A stretch of DNA of 64,000 nucleotides. It comes from Pseudomonadota bacterium. Lineage in GTDB: Bacteria; Desulfobacterota; Binatia; Binatales; Binataceae. Positions within the stretch are counted from its first letter, which is position 1, and the number at the start of each line of letters is the position of its first letter. The notes under the pieces were generated by a model. It was not told the DNA's origin. It saw only the letters and a list, made by a program, of their open reading frames with translations, and did no database searches. A program made the position numbers and the translations under genes. Where the stretch lies: assembly GCA_021324855.1 (NCBI GenBank), contig JAJPIG010000022.1, forward strand, positions 249,777 to 313,776. The letters are read 5' to 3'. Shown piece by piece: positions 9,462 through 18,221 of the stretch.

Positions 9462-10739
9462 TTACTGCGTTTTCGTCACGTGACCCGTCAGTTTGTCGGC
9501 TACATGACCCAGCGAATCGGCCGCCGTATCGCGCACCTGCGGAAATGGATTCTGGACCATGTCGAGCAGCGGCTGGATGCAGTTCTGACGCCCGATGTGT
9601 CCGAGCGACCACGCGATTTGAGCGACCTCGATGGGATCGTCAACCTTCGCGCTTTGCTCCTTGAGCAACACAATCTCGGGATCGCCGCCGGCGCGCCCGA
9701 TCGCCTCGATTGCCGCAAGCCGCGTCACCTGGTCGCTCGACCTGAGCGCGCCCAGCAGCACCGGCCGGCCGATCTTGAAATCGAGATGGTCGAGCAGCGG
9801 CGGCAGGTAGCGCCCGTAGCTCTCATCGACCAGCGCCGTCTTCAGCAGCGGCATCCCGTCAGTATTGCTGTAATGCGTTAGCGCGACCGCAGCGGCCAGC
9901 CGGACGCGCGGATTCACCTTCTCGCTTGCGGCGGTTTGCTTGAGCGTGGGCACGACGGACGGATCCTGCGCATCGCCGAGATCGAGCGCCGCTTCGGCTG
10001 CCTGCTGCACGTTGTTCGTGTCGAGACCCTTTTCGATGATCGCGACCATATCGGGCGATCGATCGCCAAGCAGGATGATCGCGTGGGCGGTCTCAGTGCG
10101 GACCATCGGATCGGTCGCCTTCTCGAGCGAGCTGTGGAGATACGGCAGCGCGCTGCGATCGCCGAGATGTCCAAGGCCGTTCACGCTCCATACGGTCAGG
10201 TTTGTGTCCTTGTCCTTTGCCGCTTCGAGCAGCAGCGGCAGCACTGCGGGCGCAGTCACCTCGGAGAGCCCCTGCACCGCCATAAGGCGGCCGTCCTGCC
10301 CGCTGAAATGATAGAAGCGGGCCAAAATCTCTATCGCCCTAGGACTATCTGCCGCCGCGAGTCCTTCAACTGCGGCCTTCTGCACCAGGAAGTTCGACGA
10401 ATTGAGCGCCTTGTCGATCGCAGCGCGTCCACTCCAATCGTCATAGCCGGCAAGCGCGGTCGCCACGTAGCATCGCTCGAACGGATCGTCCTGGTTGAGC
10501 GCCTGCCGAAGCACCATCAGAGAAAACTGATGTAACGCCCCGAGACCTTGCGGATTATCGAACTGATAAGTAGCCCTGAGCGCATGCACAGCGCCGTGCA
10601 TCCTGCCCTCGGACACCAGTTTGCTCACCGCTGGCATCCCGGTTTCGACCGTCACACGGCCAATGACCACGGCGGCGACGAGCAGCAGCAGCCCGACGGC
10701 CACCCCTGCCACGATGAAGTTCCTGGTTCGCTTGCTCAC
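9462..10739 (-). CDS. Membrane-anchored HEAT-repeat protein
   Basis: Protein of 425 residues with a short basic N-terminus, one membrane helix (about 8-28, FIVAGVAVGLLLLVAAVVIG) and then only helical HEAT/PBS-type repeats to the end. Repeat cores such as VRTETAHAIILLG, VRLAAAVALTHY and VRDTAADSLGHV recur about every 30-35 residues. HEAT arrays are scaffolds for protein binding; no enzyme motif is seen. I chose GTG 10739 because GGAGGG sits seven bases upstream. An ATG at 10787 would add 16 residues but lacks a ribosome site. The membrane helix suggests the array faces the periplasm. Confidence 0.72.
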   Translation of the reverse strand: MSKRTRNFIVAGVAVGLLLLVAAVVIGRVTVETGMPAVSKLVSEGRMHGAVHALRATYQFDNPQGLGALHQFSLMVLRQALNQDDPFERCYVATALAGYDDWSGRAAIDKALNSSNFLVQKAAVEGLAAADSPRAIEILARFYHFSGQDGRLMAVQGLSEVTAPAVLPLLLEAAKDKDTNLTVWSVNGLGHLGDRSALPYLHSSLEKATDPMVRTETAHAIILLGDRSPDMVAIIEKGLDTNNVQQAAEAALDLGDAQDPSVVPTLKQTAASEKVNPRVRLAAAVALTHYSNTDGMPLLKTALVDESYGRYLPPLLDHLDFKIGRPVLLGALRSSDQVTRLAAIEAIGRAGGDPEIVLLKEQSAKVDDPIEVAQIAWSLGHIGRQNCIQPLLDMVQNPFPQVRDTAADSLGHVADKLTGHVTKTQ

Positions 10740-10977
10740 CCGATAACCCTCCGGAGCCGATGGTCGGGCTGCGCCCCGCGCTACCATCGATGCTCAACTA
10801 GTGACGAAGCCCGGAGCGTCAAAATTCATGTCGCCGGGCCGAATTCAACCCGAAAAACAGGCCTCCGAAGCCACCAATCGGGTGCATGATAGTCTAGATC
10901 GCCAAAGCCGAGCCGCCAAGTGCGTTAAAGATGCCGAAACAAAACGGAAATACCACGCGATGCGCTCGGTTCACGGC

Positions 10978-11736
10978 TCAGGCCAGGCGGCATGGATATT
11001 CGCGCGTGAGCACCGGCAGCTTAAGACCCAACTGATCGAGACGACGCTCCAGCAACGCGAGAAACAGATCCGCAAGCTCCTGGTTGTCGCGCGCCTTCAG
11101 GCCGTAGGTCAGACAGTCGAAAGTGAAACCGGTTCCCGGCGGACCAAAAAAGTTGACCGCGCACGGAAGCCATTCACGCAGCGCTCCTGCCACGCGGGCC
11201 GCTCCGAAACGATCGAGCACCCGACTTAGCGCGTTCATCGCAAAGCTTTCGTGATCAACCTCCTCTTCCAGGATCGCTTCGGCGGCGCGCGCATGCGGCG
11301 CGTAGCTCGAGTCGCGGTAATTGATGCCGATCATCAGCATCCCGGTCACATCGAGGCTGAGACTACCCATCACGAGGTTGAGCTCTCCCTCGGCCTGCTC
11401 GGCGAAGCGCCGCGGTGCGGCGAACGACGGTGTTCGCACGACGGTGACCATCAATCGATCCGCCTGCGCTTCGCTGAGTCCGATCTCAGCGAGCGCGTCA
11501 TAAAGCAGTCGTGCGTGGCGGCGTTCTTCGGCAAAATTCTTTTCGATGACGGGACGCAGCTCTGGATCGTCGATCGTCCGTAGCATCCGCTGGTATCCAA
11601 TCGCCGTGAGTTTCTCGGCGAGTGCATGAGCCGCCATCAGGCGCGTCAGCACTTTGGTGTAGTGAAACTCAACCCGTTTCAGACGGATGTCTTCGGATTG
11701 GATCGAAGCCGGCGCGAGCTGCCGCCGTACGGGCAT
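10978..11736 (-). CDS. Ferritin-like diiron protein, PaaA/PaaC (PF05138) type
   Basis: All-helical protein of 252 residues carrying two carboxylate/histidine iron motifs, FAEERRHARL and EEEVDHESFA, in the arrangement of the phenylacetyl-CoA epoxidase subunits. PaaA uses a diiron site to epoxidise a CoA-bound aromatic ring; PaaC is the non-catalytic partner. No PaaBCDE genes are adjacent, so the substrate is uncertain. The ATG at 11736 is preceded by GAGG nine bases upstream and follows the MaoC stop by ten bases. It therefore ends a three-gene operon with the hydratase pair, which suggests action on a CoA or ACP thioester (inference). Confidence 0.7.
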   Translation of the reverse strand: MPVRRQLAPASIQSEDIRLKRVEFHYTKVLTRLMAAHALAEKLTAIGYQRMLRTIDDPELRPVIEKNFAEERRHARLLYDALAEIGLSEAQADRLMVTVVRTPSFAAPRRFAEQAEGELNLVMGSLSLDVTGMLMIGINYRDSSYAPHARAAEAILEEEVDHESFAMNALSRVLDRFGAARVAGALREWLPCAVNFFGPPGTGFTFDCLTYGLKARDNQELADLFLALLERRLDQLGLKLPVLTREYPCRLA

Positions 11737-11746
11737 CGACGAAACC

Positions 11747-12184
11747 TCAGAAAGCGGTGCGTGATGGCAGGACGACGGTGGCCGAACCGGGGGTGGTCTT
11801 CTCGCCCTTTGCGTTCTCGATCCAGATTTCGCAATCGACCAGATGCTCCCCGGCTTCGACGTATTTCTTGACAACTCTGCCCCTGGCGAAAAGCTTCACG
11901 CCCGGCACGTCCATCCCGCGATACTGAACGGAGAGCCGCTTGAGCCATCCGGCCTCGCCGGCGAAATCGGTCATCATCTGGCCGAGAAAGGCGTTCTTGA
12001 GCGCGCCGTGAAGGATGACCCCCGGAAGCTGATGGGCGAGCGCGAAGTCCTTGTCGTAGTGAATCTGGTAGAAGTCGCCCGATGCGCCGGCGTATTTGAC
12101 GAGCTGCTGAGTGGTCGGATTTTTTTCGAGCGCAGGAATTTCGTAGCCGGCCTCGACATCTTCGAAATAGAGTTGCTTCGCCAT
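11747..12184 (-). CDS. MaoC-like dehydratase/hydratase, catalytic subunit
   Basis: Single hotdog-fold protein of 145 residues. The hydratase-2 motif is intact in YAGASGDFYQIHYD, giving the catalytic pair D37 and H42. Such proteins add water to trans-2-enoyl thioesters or remove it from 3-hydroxyacyl thioesters. The gene directly before it encodes a partner hotdog without the histidine, the layout of mycobacterial HadA/HadB heterodimers. The gap between the two is 12 bases. It is co-transcribed with a PaaA-like diiron protein. The thioester substrate is unknown. Confidence 0.85.
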   Translation of the reverse strand: MAKQLYFEDVEAGYEIPALEKNPTTQQLVKYAGASGDFYQIHYDKDFALAHQLPGVILHGALKNAFLGQMMTDFAGEAGWLKRLSVQYRGMDVPGVKLFARGRVVKKYVEAGEHLVDCEIWIENAKGEKTTPGSATVVLPSRTAF

Positions 12185-12196
12185 CGTCGCGTTCTC

Positions 12197-12646
12197 CTAA
12201 TACCGGATGACAGTCGAGCGCTGCGTCACGCAGAGTTGTCCGAACTGGTTGGTGTAGCTGGTTTCAACCACGATGAAGACCATCGGACCAAGCCGTCCCG
12301 CGGTCTCGCGGATATCCGCGATGCGCGACTCCACCGTTATCCGATCGCCGGGCCGGAGCGGATGTCGATATTCCCAATCGGAGCCGCCGTCGAGCGCGCG
12401 GAAGCCGGGCAGGTCGAGCTGCACCTGCGGTATGCCGCTGGACAGGGAACGGCAGAAGGTCGGCGGCGCGATCATCCCGCCGAAGCGCGTGTCCCGCGCA
12501 GCCTGCTCGTCGTTGAAGAGCGGATTCGGATCGCCGATCGCCTCGGCGAAGCGGCGAATCGCGCCGCGCTCGATTTCGTAAACGCGTGGCTCCGAGCGTT
12601 TTCCGATCTGCGCCCTAACTTCCTCGGTGACGATCTTGTTTGCCAT
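12197..12646 (-). CDS. FAS1-like (MaoC_dehydrat_N) dehydratase partner subunit
   Basis: Hotdog protein of 149 residues matching the N-terminal half of two-domain hydratases. The segment FAEAIGDPNPLFND resembles the hydratase motif but lacks the catalytic histidine, so it should be the structural and substrate-binding half of a heterodimer with the MaoC protein encoded next. The sequence MIAPPTFCRSL is typical of these subunits. It is the first gene of a three-gene operon on this strand and diverges from the extradiol dioxygenase gene across a 247-base gap. Confidence 0.83.
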   Translation of the reverse strand: MANKIVTEEVRAQIGKRSEPRVYEIERGAIRRFAEAIGDPNPLFNDEQAARDTRFGGMIAPPTFCRSLSSGIPQVQLDLPGFRALDGGSDWEYRHPLRPGDRITVESRIADIRETAGRLGPMVFIVVETSYTNQFGQLCVTQRSTVIRY

Positions 12647-12893
12647 GTTTTTCTCAACAAACTCTCATCTCGGTTTGCATAAGGTGGTCGGAAAATTCAG
12701 GGACAAACCGTGCTGACGCCGAAATCGTTGAACTGCGATCCTGACATACTTTCGTCGATCGGCGAAATCAACGGGCGTTTTATCCTGGTCACTGCTGGAT
12801 CCGGACTGGCCAAGGTTGACAAACGCGCTGGATTCGAAGCATTGCTCCGAAAGCGGCGGATCGATTCACTCCATCAAAAGGAGGACACGGAAT

Positions 12894-13847
12894 ATGCCTG
12901 CCATCAAAGTCACCGATTTGGTTTTCGGTCGCCTACAGGCTCCTGACCTGGAACGTGAAGAGGAGTTCCTGTCCGATTTCGGGATGGTCCGCGCGGAGCG
13001 CACGAAGAATGCTCTCTACATGCGCGGCACCGGACCTTCGCTTTACATCCACGTGACCGAGCTTGGCTCCGAGCCGCGATATCTGGGCGCGGCGTTCTCC
13101 GTTGCCAGCGAGCAGGATTTGCATAAGGCCGCGCGGCTCGAAGAGGCGATCTCAGGCATCGAGCCGCTGGATGGCCCGGGCGGCGGGAAGCGCGTTCGAC
13201 TTCGTGACCCGCTCGGACGAACCGTCGAAATCGTGCACGGAATCGCCGGCGCCGCTCCGCTTCCGGTGCGGCGCGTGGAGCTCAATGATGGCGCGACGCG
13301 GCGGCGCGTCGGCGAGCGGTTTCGTCAGCAGCGCGGGCCGTCGCAAGTGAAGCGAATCGGTCATGTCGTGCTGGTCGGCCCCAACGTACCCGGCGTGGTG
13401 GGCTGGTATCGCGAGCGATTGGGACTGCTCGCATCGGACGACATCTACGAGGGTGATCCTGCGAACCTGGTCGCGGCGTTCAGTCGGCTCGATCGCGGCG
13501 ACGAATACGTCGATCATCACGTGCTGTTCATCGCCAAGGCCGACCGTCCGGGACTTAATCACTTTTCATTCGAGGTCGAAGACTGGGACGACTTGATGTT
13601 TGGTCATCAGCATCTTGAGTCGAAAAAGAAATACGAGCACGTGTGGGGCATCGGGAGGCATGGCCCGGGCAGCCAGGTGTACGACTATTGGAAGGATCCG
13701 TGGGGCCGGATTCATGAGCATTGGACCGATTCGGACCTGCTGAACGCCCAGAGCGAGATTGTTCGGACCGATCGCTCCGCGCTCCGCGCGATGTCGCCGT
13801 GGGGTCCAAATCCACCCGAATGGTTTCCGAGTTACGGGACGCCTTGA
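12894..13847 (+). CDS. Type I extradiol dioxygenase (VOC family)
   Basis: Two-module vicinal-oxygen-chelate protein of 317 residues, the length of BphC-like ring-cleaving dioxygenases. The iron ligands are placed as expected in the C-terminal module: His in RIGHVVLVGPN, His in LNHFSFEVED and Glu in RIHEHWTD. These enzymes cleave catechol-type rings next to the two hydroxyls. AAAAGGAGG lies nine bases before the ATG. The 247-base leader holds a TTGACA at 12816-12821 without a clear -10, and a TTTCG/CGAAA inverted repeat at 12749-12766. The actual catechol is unknown. Confidence 0.83.
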   Translation: MPAIKVTDLVFGRLQAPDLEREEEFLSDFGMVRAERTKNALYMRGTGPSLYIHVTELGSEPRYLGAAFSVASEQDLHKAARLEEAISGIEPLDGPGGGKRVRLRDPLGRTVEIVHGIAGAAPLPVRRVELNDGATRRRVGERFRQQRGPSQVKRIGHVVLVGPNVPGVVGWYRERLGLLASDDIYEGDPANLVAAFSRLDRGDEYVDHHVLFIAKADRPGLNHFSFEVEDWDDLMFGHQHLESKKKYEHVWGIGRHGPGSQVYDYWKDPWGRIHEHWTDSDLLNAQSEIVRTDRSALRAMSPWGPNPPEWFPSYGTP

Positions 13848-13928
13848 GATCAGTTAAATCTTGATGAGCAGGAAGGTTCGCGATCGTCGCGGTCCGGGTC
13901 AATGTATGCTTTTACCGGAATGAAATGA

Positions 13929-14852
13929 ATGATTCCCTTCGCTGGCAATCCGCTTAATCGGGCGAGCGAAAAACGCACCGACTCGGAGTGGATCGAGGCC
14001 AGACGCCATGATCCTTCTTCGCTGATAATTCCGCTCTGGCGTCTCAAGCCTTTTCTGCTCGGCTCCGAACGGCCCGACGCCACGACCGTGCTGGGCCGGT
14101 TGCGGCCGGAAATCGCGGATTCGCTCGCGGGCTCCGATGCGGCGTGTATCTTTCTGGGTCTCGACGGCGACCGGGCGGTATTCGCGCTGGACATCTCCGC
14201 GGCTGAAGACCCGCAGAACCGCGAGCCCCTTGCCGGACTTGGCTATTTCACTGACGCCCGCACCGCGGCGCAAATCGTTCCCATCAACGATGCCGCCATG
14301 ATCGCGCAAGCGAAGGCGCTGATCGATTGGCATCAGCGGCATGGTTTCTGTCCGCGTTGCGGCGCGCCGACCAGGATGGTCGATGCGGGCTATCGGCGGC
14401 TCTGCGGACAGTGCAACGCCGAACATTTCCCGCGCGTTGATCCCGTCGTCATCATGCTCGCGACGCATGGCGACGCCTGTCTGGTGGGACGCGGCGCGCA
14501 ATTCCCACCGGAGATGTTCTCGGCGCTCGCCGGTTTCATTGAGCCGGGAGAAACCATCGAAGAAGCGGTGCAACGGGAGTTGATGGAGGAGGCTTCTGTG
14601 CGCGTTAGCGACGTAACCTACTACGCCACACAGCCCTGGCCATTCCCGTCATCGCTGATGATCGGATGCTTCGCGCGCGCCGAGAGCCGCGACGTGAAGG
14701 CGGACGCGAAAGAGGTCGTCGAGGTCCGTTGGCTCGAGCGCGGAGCGGCTCGCGAACTGATCGCAGGCAAGCAGGTGAATGGGATGCGCGTGCCGCCGCC
14801 GATCGCGATCGCGCATCATCTGATCAGAACCTGGGCGTGCGGCGAGAAATGA
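13929..14852 (+). CDS. nudC: NAD(+) diphosphatase / NADH pyrophosphatase
   Basis: Nudix hydrolase of 307 residues. A four-cysteine zinc ribbon (C141, C144, C159, C162) precedes the Nudix box (about 202-224, from GFIEPGET to RELMEEA). The NADH-specific array QPWPFPSS (235-242) follows. NudC cleaves NADH to NMNH and AMP and also removes NAD caps from RNA. All diagnostic motifs are present, so the assignment is firm. It stands alone between unrelated genes, with the phosphoesterase gene converging 66 bases downstream. Confidence 0.95.
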   Translation: MIPFAGNPLNRASEKRTDSEWIEARRHDPSSLIIPLWRLKPFLLGSERPDATTVLGRLRPEIADSLAGSDAACIFLGLDGDRAVFALDISAAEDPQNREPLAGLGYFTDARTAAQIVPINDAAMIAQAKALIDWHQRHGFCPRCGAPTRMVDAGYRRLCGQCNAEHFPRVDPVVIMLATHGDACLVGRGAQFPPEMFSALAGFIEPGETIEEAVQRELMEEASVRVSDVTYYATQPWPFPSSLMIGCFARAESRDVKADAKEVVEVRWLERGAARELIAGKQVNGMRVPPPIAIAHHLIRTWACGEK

Positions 14853-14918
14853 AACCCGGTCGTTGATGCGCGCTCGGCGCCGAACGATCGCAGCGCTAAC
14901 GCCCCGATATTCCAATCA

Positions 14919-15869
14919 TCACGGAACGAAGAAGGCGCCCATCTGACCCGCGTTGGCAGCCGCGCCCGGATAATTCTTGACGCCCAGTGCCTGCAGCGAC
15001 AAGCGCAGCGTGCTTTGGTGCTGAAAGAACTTCCTGGACTTGAATCCGGGAGCGGTCGCGCCGCTGATAACGATGGTTGGGACATGGCCGCCCCCGTGCT
15101 TCAGGTCAGCGCCATTGCCTTCGTCCCAGGTTATGATCAATAGACCATTGTTGGCCAACATATAGGTCACCAGCGGATCGATTTCGTTTTGAAGCCAGCA
15201 ATCAGCTTCCGCGAGTACGTCATTGGGATTTGCGCACAGGCCGCCGGTGTCATCCACGTCGCCGTGGCCGGAATGGTACGCATTTGGAACGATGAATGAG
15301 TAGTCTGGTACCGCATTGCTCGAGATGTCGGCTGCGAGCTGACCAAAGTCAACGATATTCGCCATCTCGGCTGGATCATCGAGTACATCTGAGAAGAACG
15401 AGAACGGATTATGATGCCGCAAGTACGGCCACGAATCTCTGGTCGGATCGGATGGCAGGCTTTCTATGTATGCTTTCCATGTCAGGTTTTCTTTCTTGAG
15501 AATTCGGACGATGTTATTGCGCTTGACGATCTTGTTGTAATCGTCGCTCTTCGTGATCATCTTGCCCGTAGTGAGCATAAAATAGTTCGGGATCGAGGGA
15601 TGAGCGTTGGCGTAATAGTTAGCCGCCAATCCGAAGTTCGTGATCAGGCTATTGATATAGGGTGCGTCGGGCGCGCCGAGCACCTGGTAGAGGCTGTGGT
15701 TCTCTTCCATTACGATCGCGACGTGGGAAAAAAGAGGGACCTTCGGTCTGGCGGTTATCGCGGCCTGGTCTTCAGCCAGGCTCGAAGACGCGGTAGCAAT
15801 GAAACCGGCAGCGATGAAAACAGACAAGGCGAGAAACAGGATTCGCAGTCGCACACGTGGCGTGAGCAT
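14919..15869 (-). CDS. Secreted phosphoesterase (PF04185, acid phosphatase/phospholipase C type)
   Basis: Exported protein of 316 residues with a Sec signal peptide (core LFLALSVFIAAGFIATASSSLA). The mature enzyme starts with VAIVMEENHSLYQV, the E-N-H metal motif of the PF04185 phosphoesterases. It continues with HPSIPNYF (nucleophile region), IVPNAYHSGHGD and ITWDEGNG. Members hydrolyse phosphomonoesters or phospholipids in the periplasm or outside the cell. GGAGG precedes the ATG by four bases. The long upstream gap is described separately. Confidence 0.83.
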   Translation of the reverse strand: MLTPRVRLRILFLALSVFIAAGFIATASSSLAEDQAAITARPKVPLFSHVAIVMEENHSLYQVLGAPDAPYINSLITNFGLAANYYANAHPSIPNYFMLTTGKMITKSDDYNKIVKRNNIVRILKKENLTWKAYIESLPSDPTRDSWPYLRHHNPFSFFSDVLDDPAEMANIVDFGQLAADISSNAVPDYSFIVPNAYHSGHGDVDDTGGLCANPNDVLAEADCWLQNEIDPLVTYMLANNGLLIITWDEGNGADLKHGGGHVPTIVISGATAPGFKSRKFFQHQSTLRLSLQALGVKNYPGAAANAGQMGAFFVP

Positions 15870-16257
15870 AGGGCCTCCGGGACTGAATGTTGACGCTCAG
15901 TCGAGCGGTGCGGTCGCATATGCCGTGCCATCGCAAAGGTTCGGTCGTGGCTCAAGTCATCGACAAAACCACCCGCCAACGCGCAATATTTTGAATAAGG
16001 TCCGGACAGAGCGTTAGATGTGCGAAAAACTAACGTTTGAACCTGAGAATAAATTACAAGTTTCCTATGACATCCTCTGATAGTCGCCGGATGATTTGGC
16101 GAGAACTGGCACGCATCGCGTGAAACTGATCAAATGCGCTCCGGCGTTACGCGGCCTATGTCCTGGAAGAATCGGGGACGCCGCGAAGTCTTCCTGAAGA
16201 GGGCTCTCCCGGGGGGGAATGCAATCACACCCCGTGGGTGAAGCCCGCTTTCGCAGG
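15870..16257. other. 388-base intergenic region
   Basis: No convincing gene is seen here. The left end is the leader of the phosphoesterase gene. An inverted repeat AGCGTTAG/CTAACGTT (one G-T pair, 12-base spacer) lies at about 16011-16037 in a locally AT-rich stretch. The right end carries two hairpins listed separately as a possible terminator. Short open frames in this gap have no ribosome sites and odd composition. Confidence 0.5.
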
Positions 16258-16259
16258 CT
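16228..16259 (-). terminator. Tandem hairpins directly after the CYTH gene
   Basis: On the minus strand the stop codon is part of a 7-bp stem closed by a GAAA tetraloop (AGCCTGC GAAA GCGGGCT, one G-T pair, 16242-16259). One base later follows a 5-bp stem CACCC/GGGTG (16228-16240). There is no T tract, so intrinsic termination is uncertain; RNA 3' end protection is as likely. Confidence 0.4.
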
Positions 16260-17139
16260 ATTCGTGATTCTTCACCGGCACGTTCCCTAATCCATAGACC
16301 ATCGCGGTCTTGGTCGTGCCGAGCTTGATCCAGTCAGCGCAGTCAAGTTGGATTTCCTTGTAGAAGGCCTCCGAGAGCTCGATCGATGACTGGTTAACCT
16401 CTTCCAGGCGGTCGAATTTGCATTGGAAAGCAAACTCGCCCGAGAGCGATTTTTCGAGCGCGCGATTGCGCCAGACCGCGATGGTTGCCTTGCCCTTGTA
16501 ATGATGACCGAAATGAATGAAGCCGATGGTGTTCTGAACTTCTTCGACGGCAACGCTATTAACCAGTTCGATCTTGGTCTTGGGACGAACGTCGACGTTC
16601 TTCAGAGCGGGAAACGCCTCGGCGATATCCTCAATACCGCGGTCGAGTTCGATCTTCGGCGAAATCAACACACATCCATGCGAGTAGACACTACGCATCC
16701 CGCCCAGACGGTCCCGTTCCAGCAATAATTCTTCTTTGAATTTAATTTCGCTGTGACCGCCGAGACGCGGACGCACATCGACCCTGGCCGCGGCCTTCAA
16801 GTCAGGATTGCGGTACTTGAGCGTCAGTTCATGATCGGCACGCGGCCATCCTTCATCGTAGAAAGTGCGCTTCCGGAGAATGAAGTGATTGTTATACAGG
16901 TCGAATGCCGGCGTGTCGTAAAACAACACTTCGCGGACCTGGCTATGGAAAGCGGTTTTTTCAACATCGACCTTGAGGTCCAGCTTCTTGACCGATTTGT
17001 GGACATCCTCCCAGAATTCCAAAAATCCGCGTTTGCTGGTAAATCTGTCGGCCTGAAGCAGGATCTTGTATTCGCGGTAATGGATTACATCCTCGCGCAG
17101 ATGCTGCGTGTCAGGGTGCTTGCTTATGTGCTTATGCAT
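16258..17139 (-). CDS. CYTH-domain (triphosphate tunnel) protein with altered signature
   Basis: Protein of 293 residues resembling CYTH/triphosphate-tunnel enzymes. FYDTPAFDLYNNHFILRKR and ELTLKYR match the strands that line the phosphate tunnel. The expected N-terminal E-x-E-x-K reads Y-R-E-Y-K (21-25), so the first glutamate is missing and activity may be changed. CYTH enzymes hydrolyse inorganic triphosphate or thiamine triphosphate, or cyclise ATP. A CHAD protein, the common partner of CYTH, is encoded far away at 62.7 kb. The start is uncertain: ATG 17139 is used, while GTG 17202 would add 21 cysteine-containing residues. Confidence 0.68.
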   Translation of the reverse strand: MHKHISKHPDTQHLREDVIHYREYKILLQADRFTSKRGFLEFWEDVHKSVKKLDLKVDVEKTAFHSQVREVLFYDTPAFDLYNNHFILRKRTFYDEGWPRADHELTLKYRNPDLKAAARVDVRPRLGGHSEIKFKEELLLERDRLGGMRSVYSHGCVLISPKIELDRGIEDIAEAFPALKNVDVRPKTKIELVNSVAVEEVQNTIGFIHFGHHYKGKATIAVWRNRALEKSLSGEFAFQCKFDRLEEVNQSSIELSEAFYKEIQLDCADWIKLGTTKTAMVYGLGNVPVKNHE

Positions 17140-17377
17140 GACTCCGCAGTCCACCAAATAGCTGGAAGCGACGCAATGGGCATCTGATGCCCTTCTCGCC
17201 ACCCTTGATGACCGCTATCTTACACGTTTGCTGTGCTTCACCGCTTTCGAAATCAGCAGCCACCGCAGATTTTATCGAAATCGCCATCGGTCGGTTTTGC
17301 AACGACGGCCGGCGGTAGTAGCCTACAAACCAGCTAATCATCGACGATTCGACTCGGAGAAGGCCCAGGAGGCTTCG

Positions 17378-18163
17378 ATGGCACGCAATCATAACTCTGC
17401 TACGGCTCCGATCACCGAAAAAATCATCGCGGTCCGGGATCTCTGGCATACGAAGCGGCATCCGTTTTTCGCGGCATTCGCCGACGGCAAATTGCCGCTC
17501 CGGGCGCTCGGCCGTTATCAGGCGCTCCATTACCACTTCGTCTCGTATGCGCTGCCGAGTTTCGGCATGTTCTATGCTCGAGCCTATCATCTCGAAGATG
17601 TACGCAAGATGATGGCGGAGAACCTGGCGGAAGAGGAAGGACTACGGGCCATTCCGCGACCCGGACACGAGCCCCACGATCACAACGAGTTGATGCTGCG
17701 CTTCTGCCGCGCCGCCGGCCTGAGCGACGACGAAGTGCGCAACATGAAAATGCCGCCGGCTTGGTGGGCGCGCTCCCTGTATCATTATAACGCGGTGGTG
17801 ACCGAGCCGATCGGCGTTGTGCTCGCGATGCAGACCACGCAGGAGGGTCAGATGCCTGGCCTGATTAGCGAGGTGCTACTGCCCGCCTTCGAGAAGCATT
17901 ACGGTTTAAAGCGCTCTGCGCCGGAAATCGAATTTTTCACCGAGCACGATGCCGCAGACGTCGAGCATAGCAGCCGTCAGCGCGATCTATGTGCGAAGTA
18001 CATCGATACCCCGGAGCTCGAGGCCCGCGCGCTGACAGTCGCGCAGCAGCTTTGTGAACTGCGATGGGCTTCGATTACGGATCTTTATCGGTCCGAGGTG
18101 CTCGGCGAGAAGGAGCTTCTCCCGCCCGGCGTCGAGCGCGCCGGCGCCGCCGCATCGGCCTGA
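17378..18163 (+). CDS. PqqC/CADD-like haem-oxygenase-fold (diiron) enzyme
   Basis: Helical protein of 261 residues with the PqqC/TenA/CADD fold. Candidate metal ligands are the glutamates in NLAEEEG, the His/Glu cluster HDHNELMLRF, and the pattern HDAADVEH. This resembles the haem-oxygenase-like diiron oxidases (CADD, UndA). AGGAGG five bases before the ATG fixes the start; a longer frame upstream is not supported. No pqqA, B, D or E genes are near, so PQQ synthesis is unlikely. It diverges from the CYTH gene and precedes an FAD monooxygenase gene by 58 bases on the same strand, perhaps as an oxidative pair (inference). Confidence 0.75.
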   Translation: MARNHNSATAPITEKIIAVRDLWHTKRHPFFAAFADGKLPLRALGRYQALHYHFVSYALPSFGMFYARAYHLEDVRKMMAENLAEEEGLRAIPRPGHEPHDHNELMLRFCRAAGLSDDEVRNMKMPPAWWARSLYHYNAVVTEPIGVVLAMQTTQEGQMPGLISEVLLPAFEKHYGLKRSAPEIEFFTEHDAADVEHSSRQRDLCAKYIDTPELEARALTVAQQLCELRWASITDLYRSEVLGEKELLPPGVERAGAAASA

Positions 18164-18221
18164 TACCGGTTTGCAAAGTTGCTTCCCATTTCGACCCGCG
18201 TGCAGGTAGCAGCCGTCGAGA

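Noticed and set aside
17378-18163. PQQ biosynthesis PqqC
   Set aside because: Fold is similar, but no pqqA, B, D or E genes are near; called a PqqC-like diiron oxidase instead.
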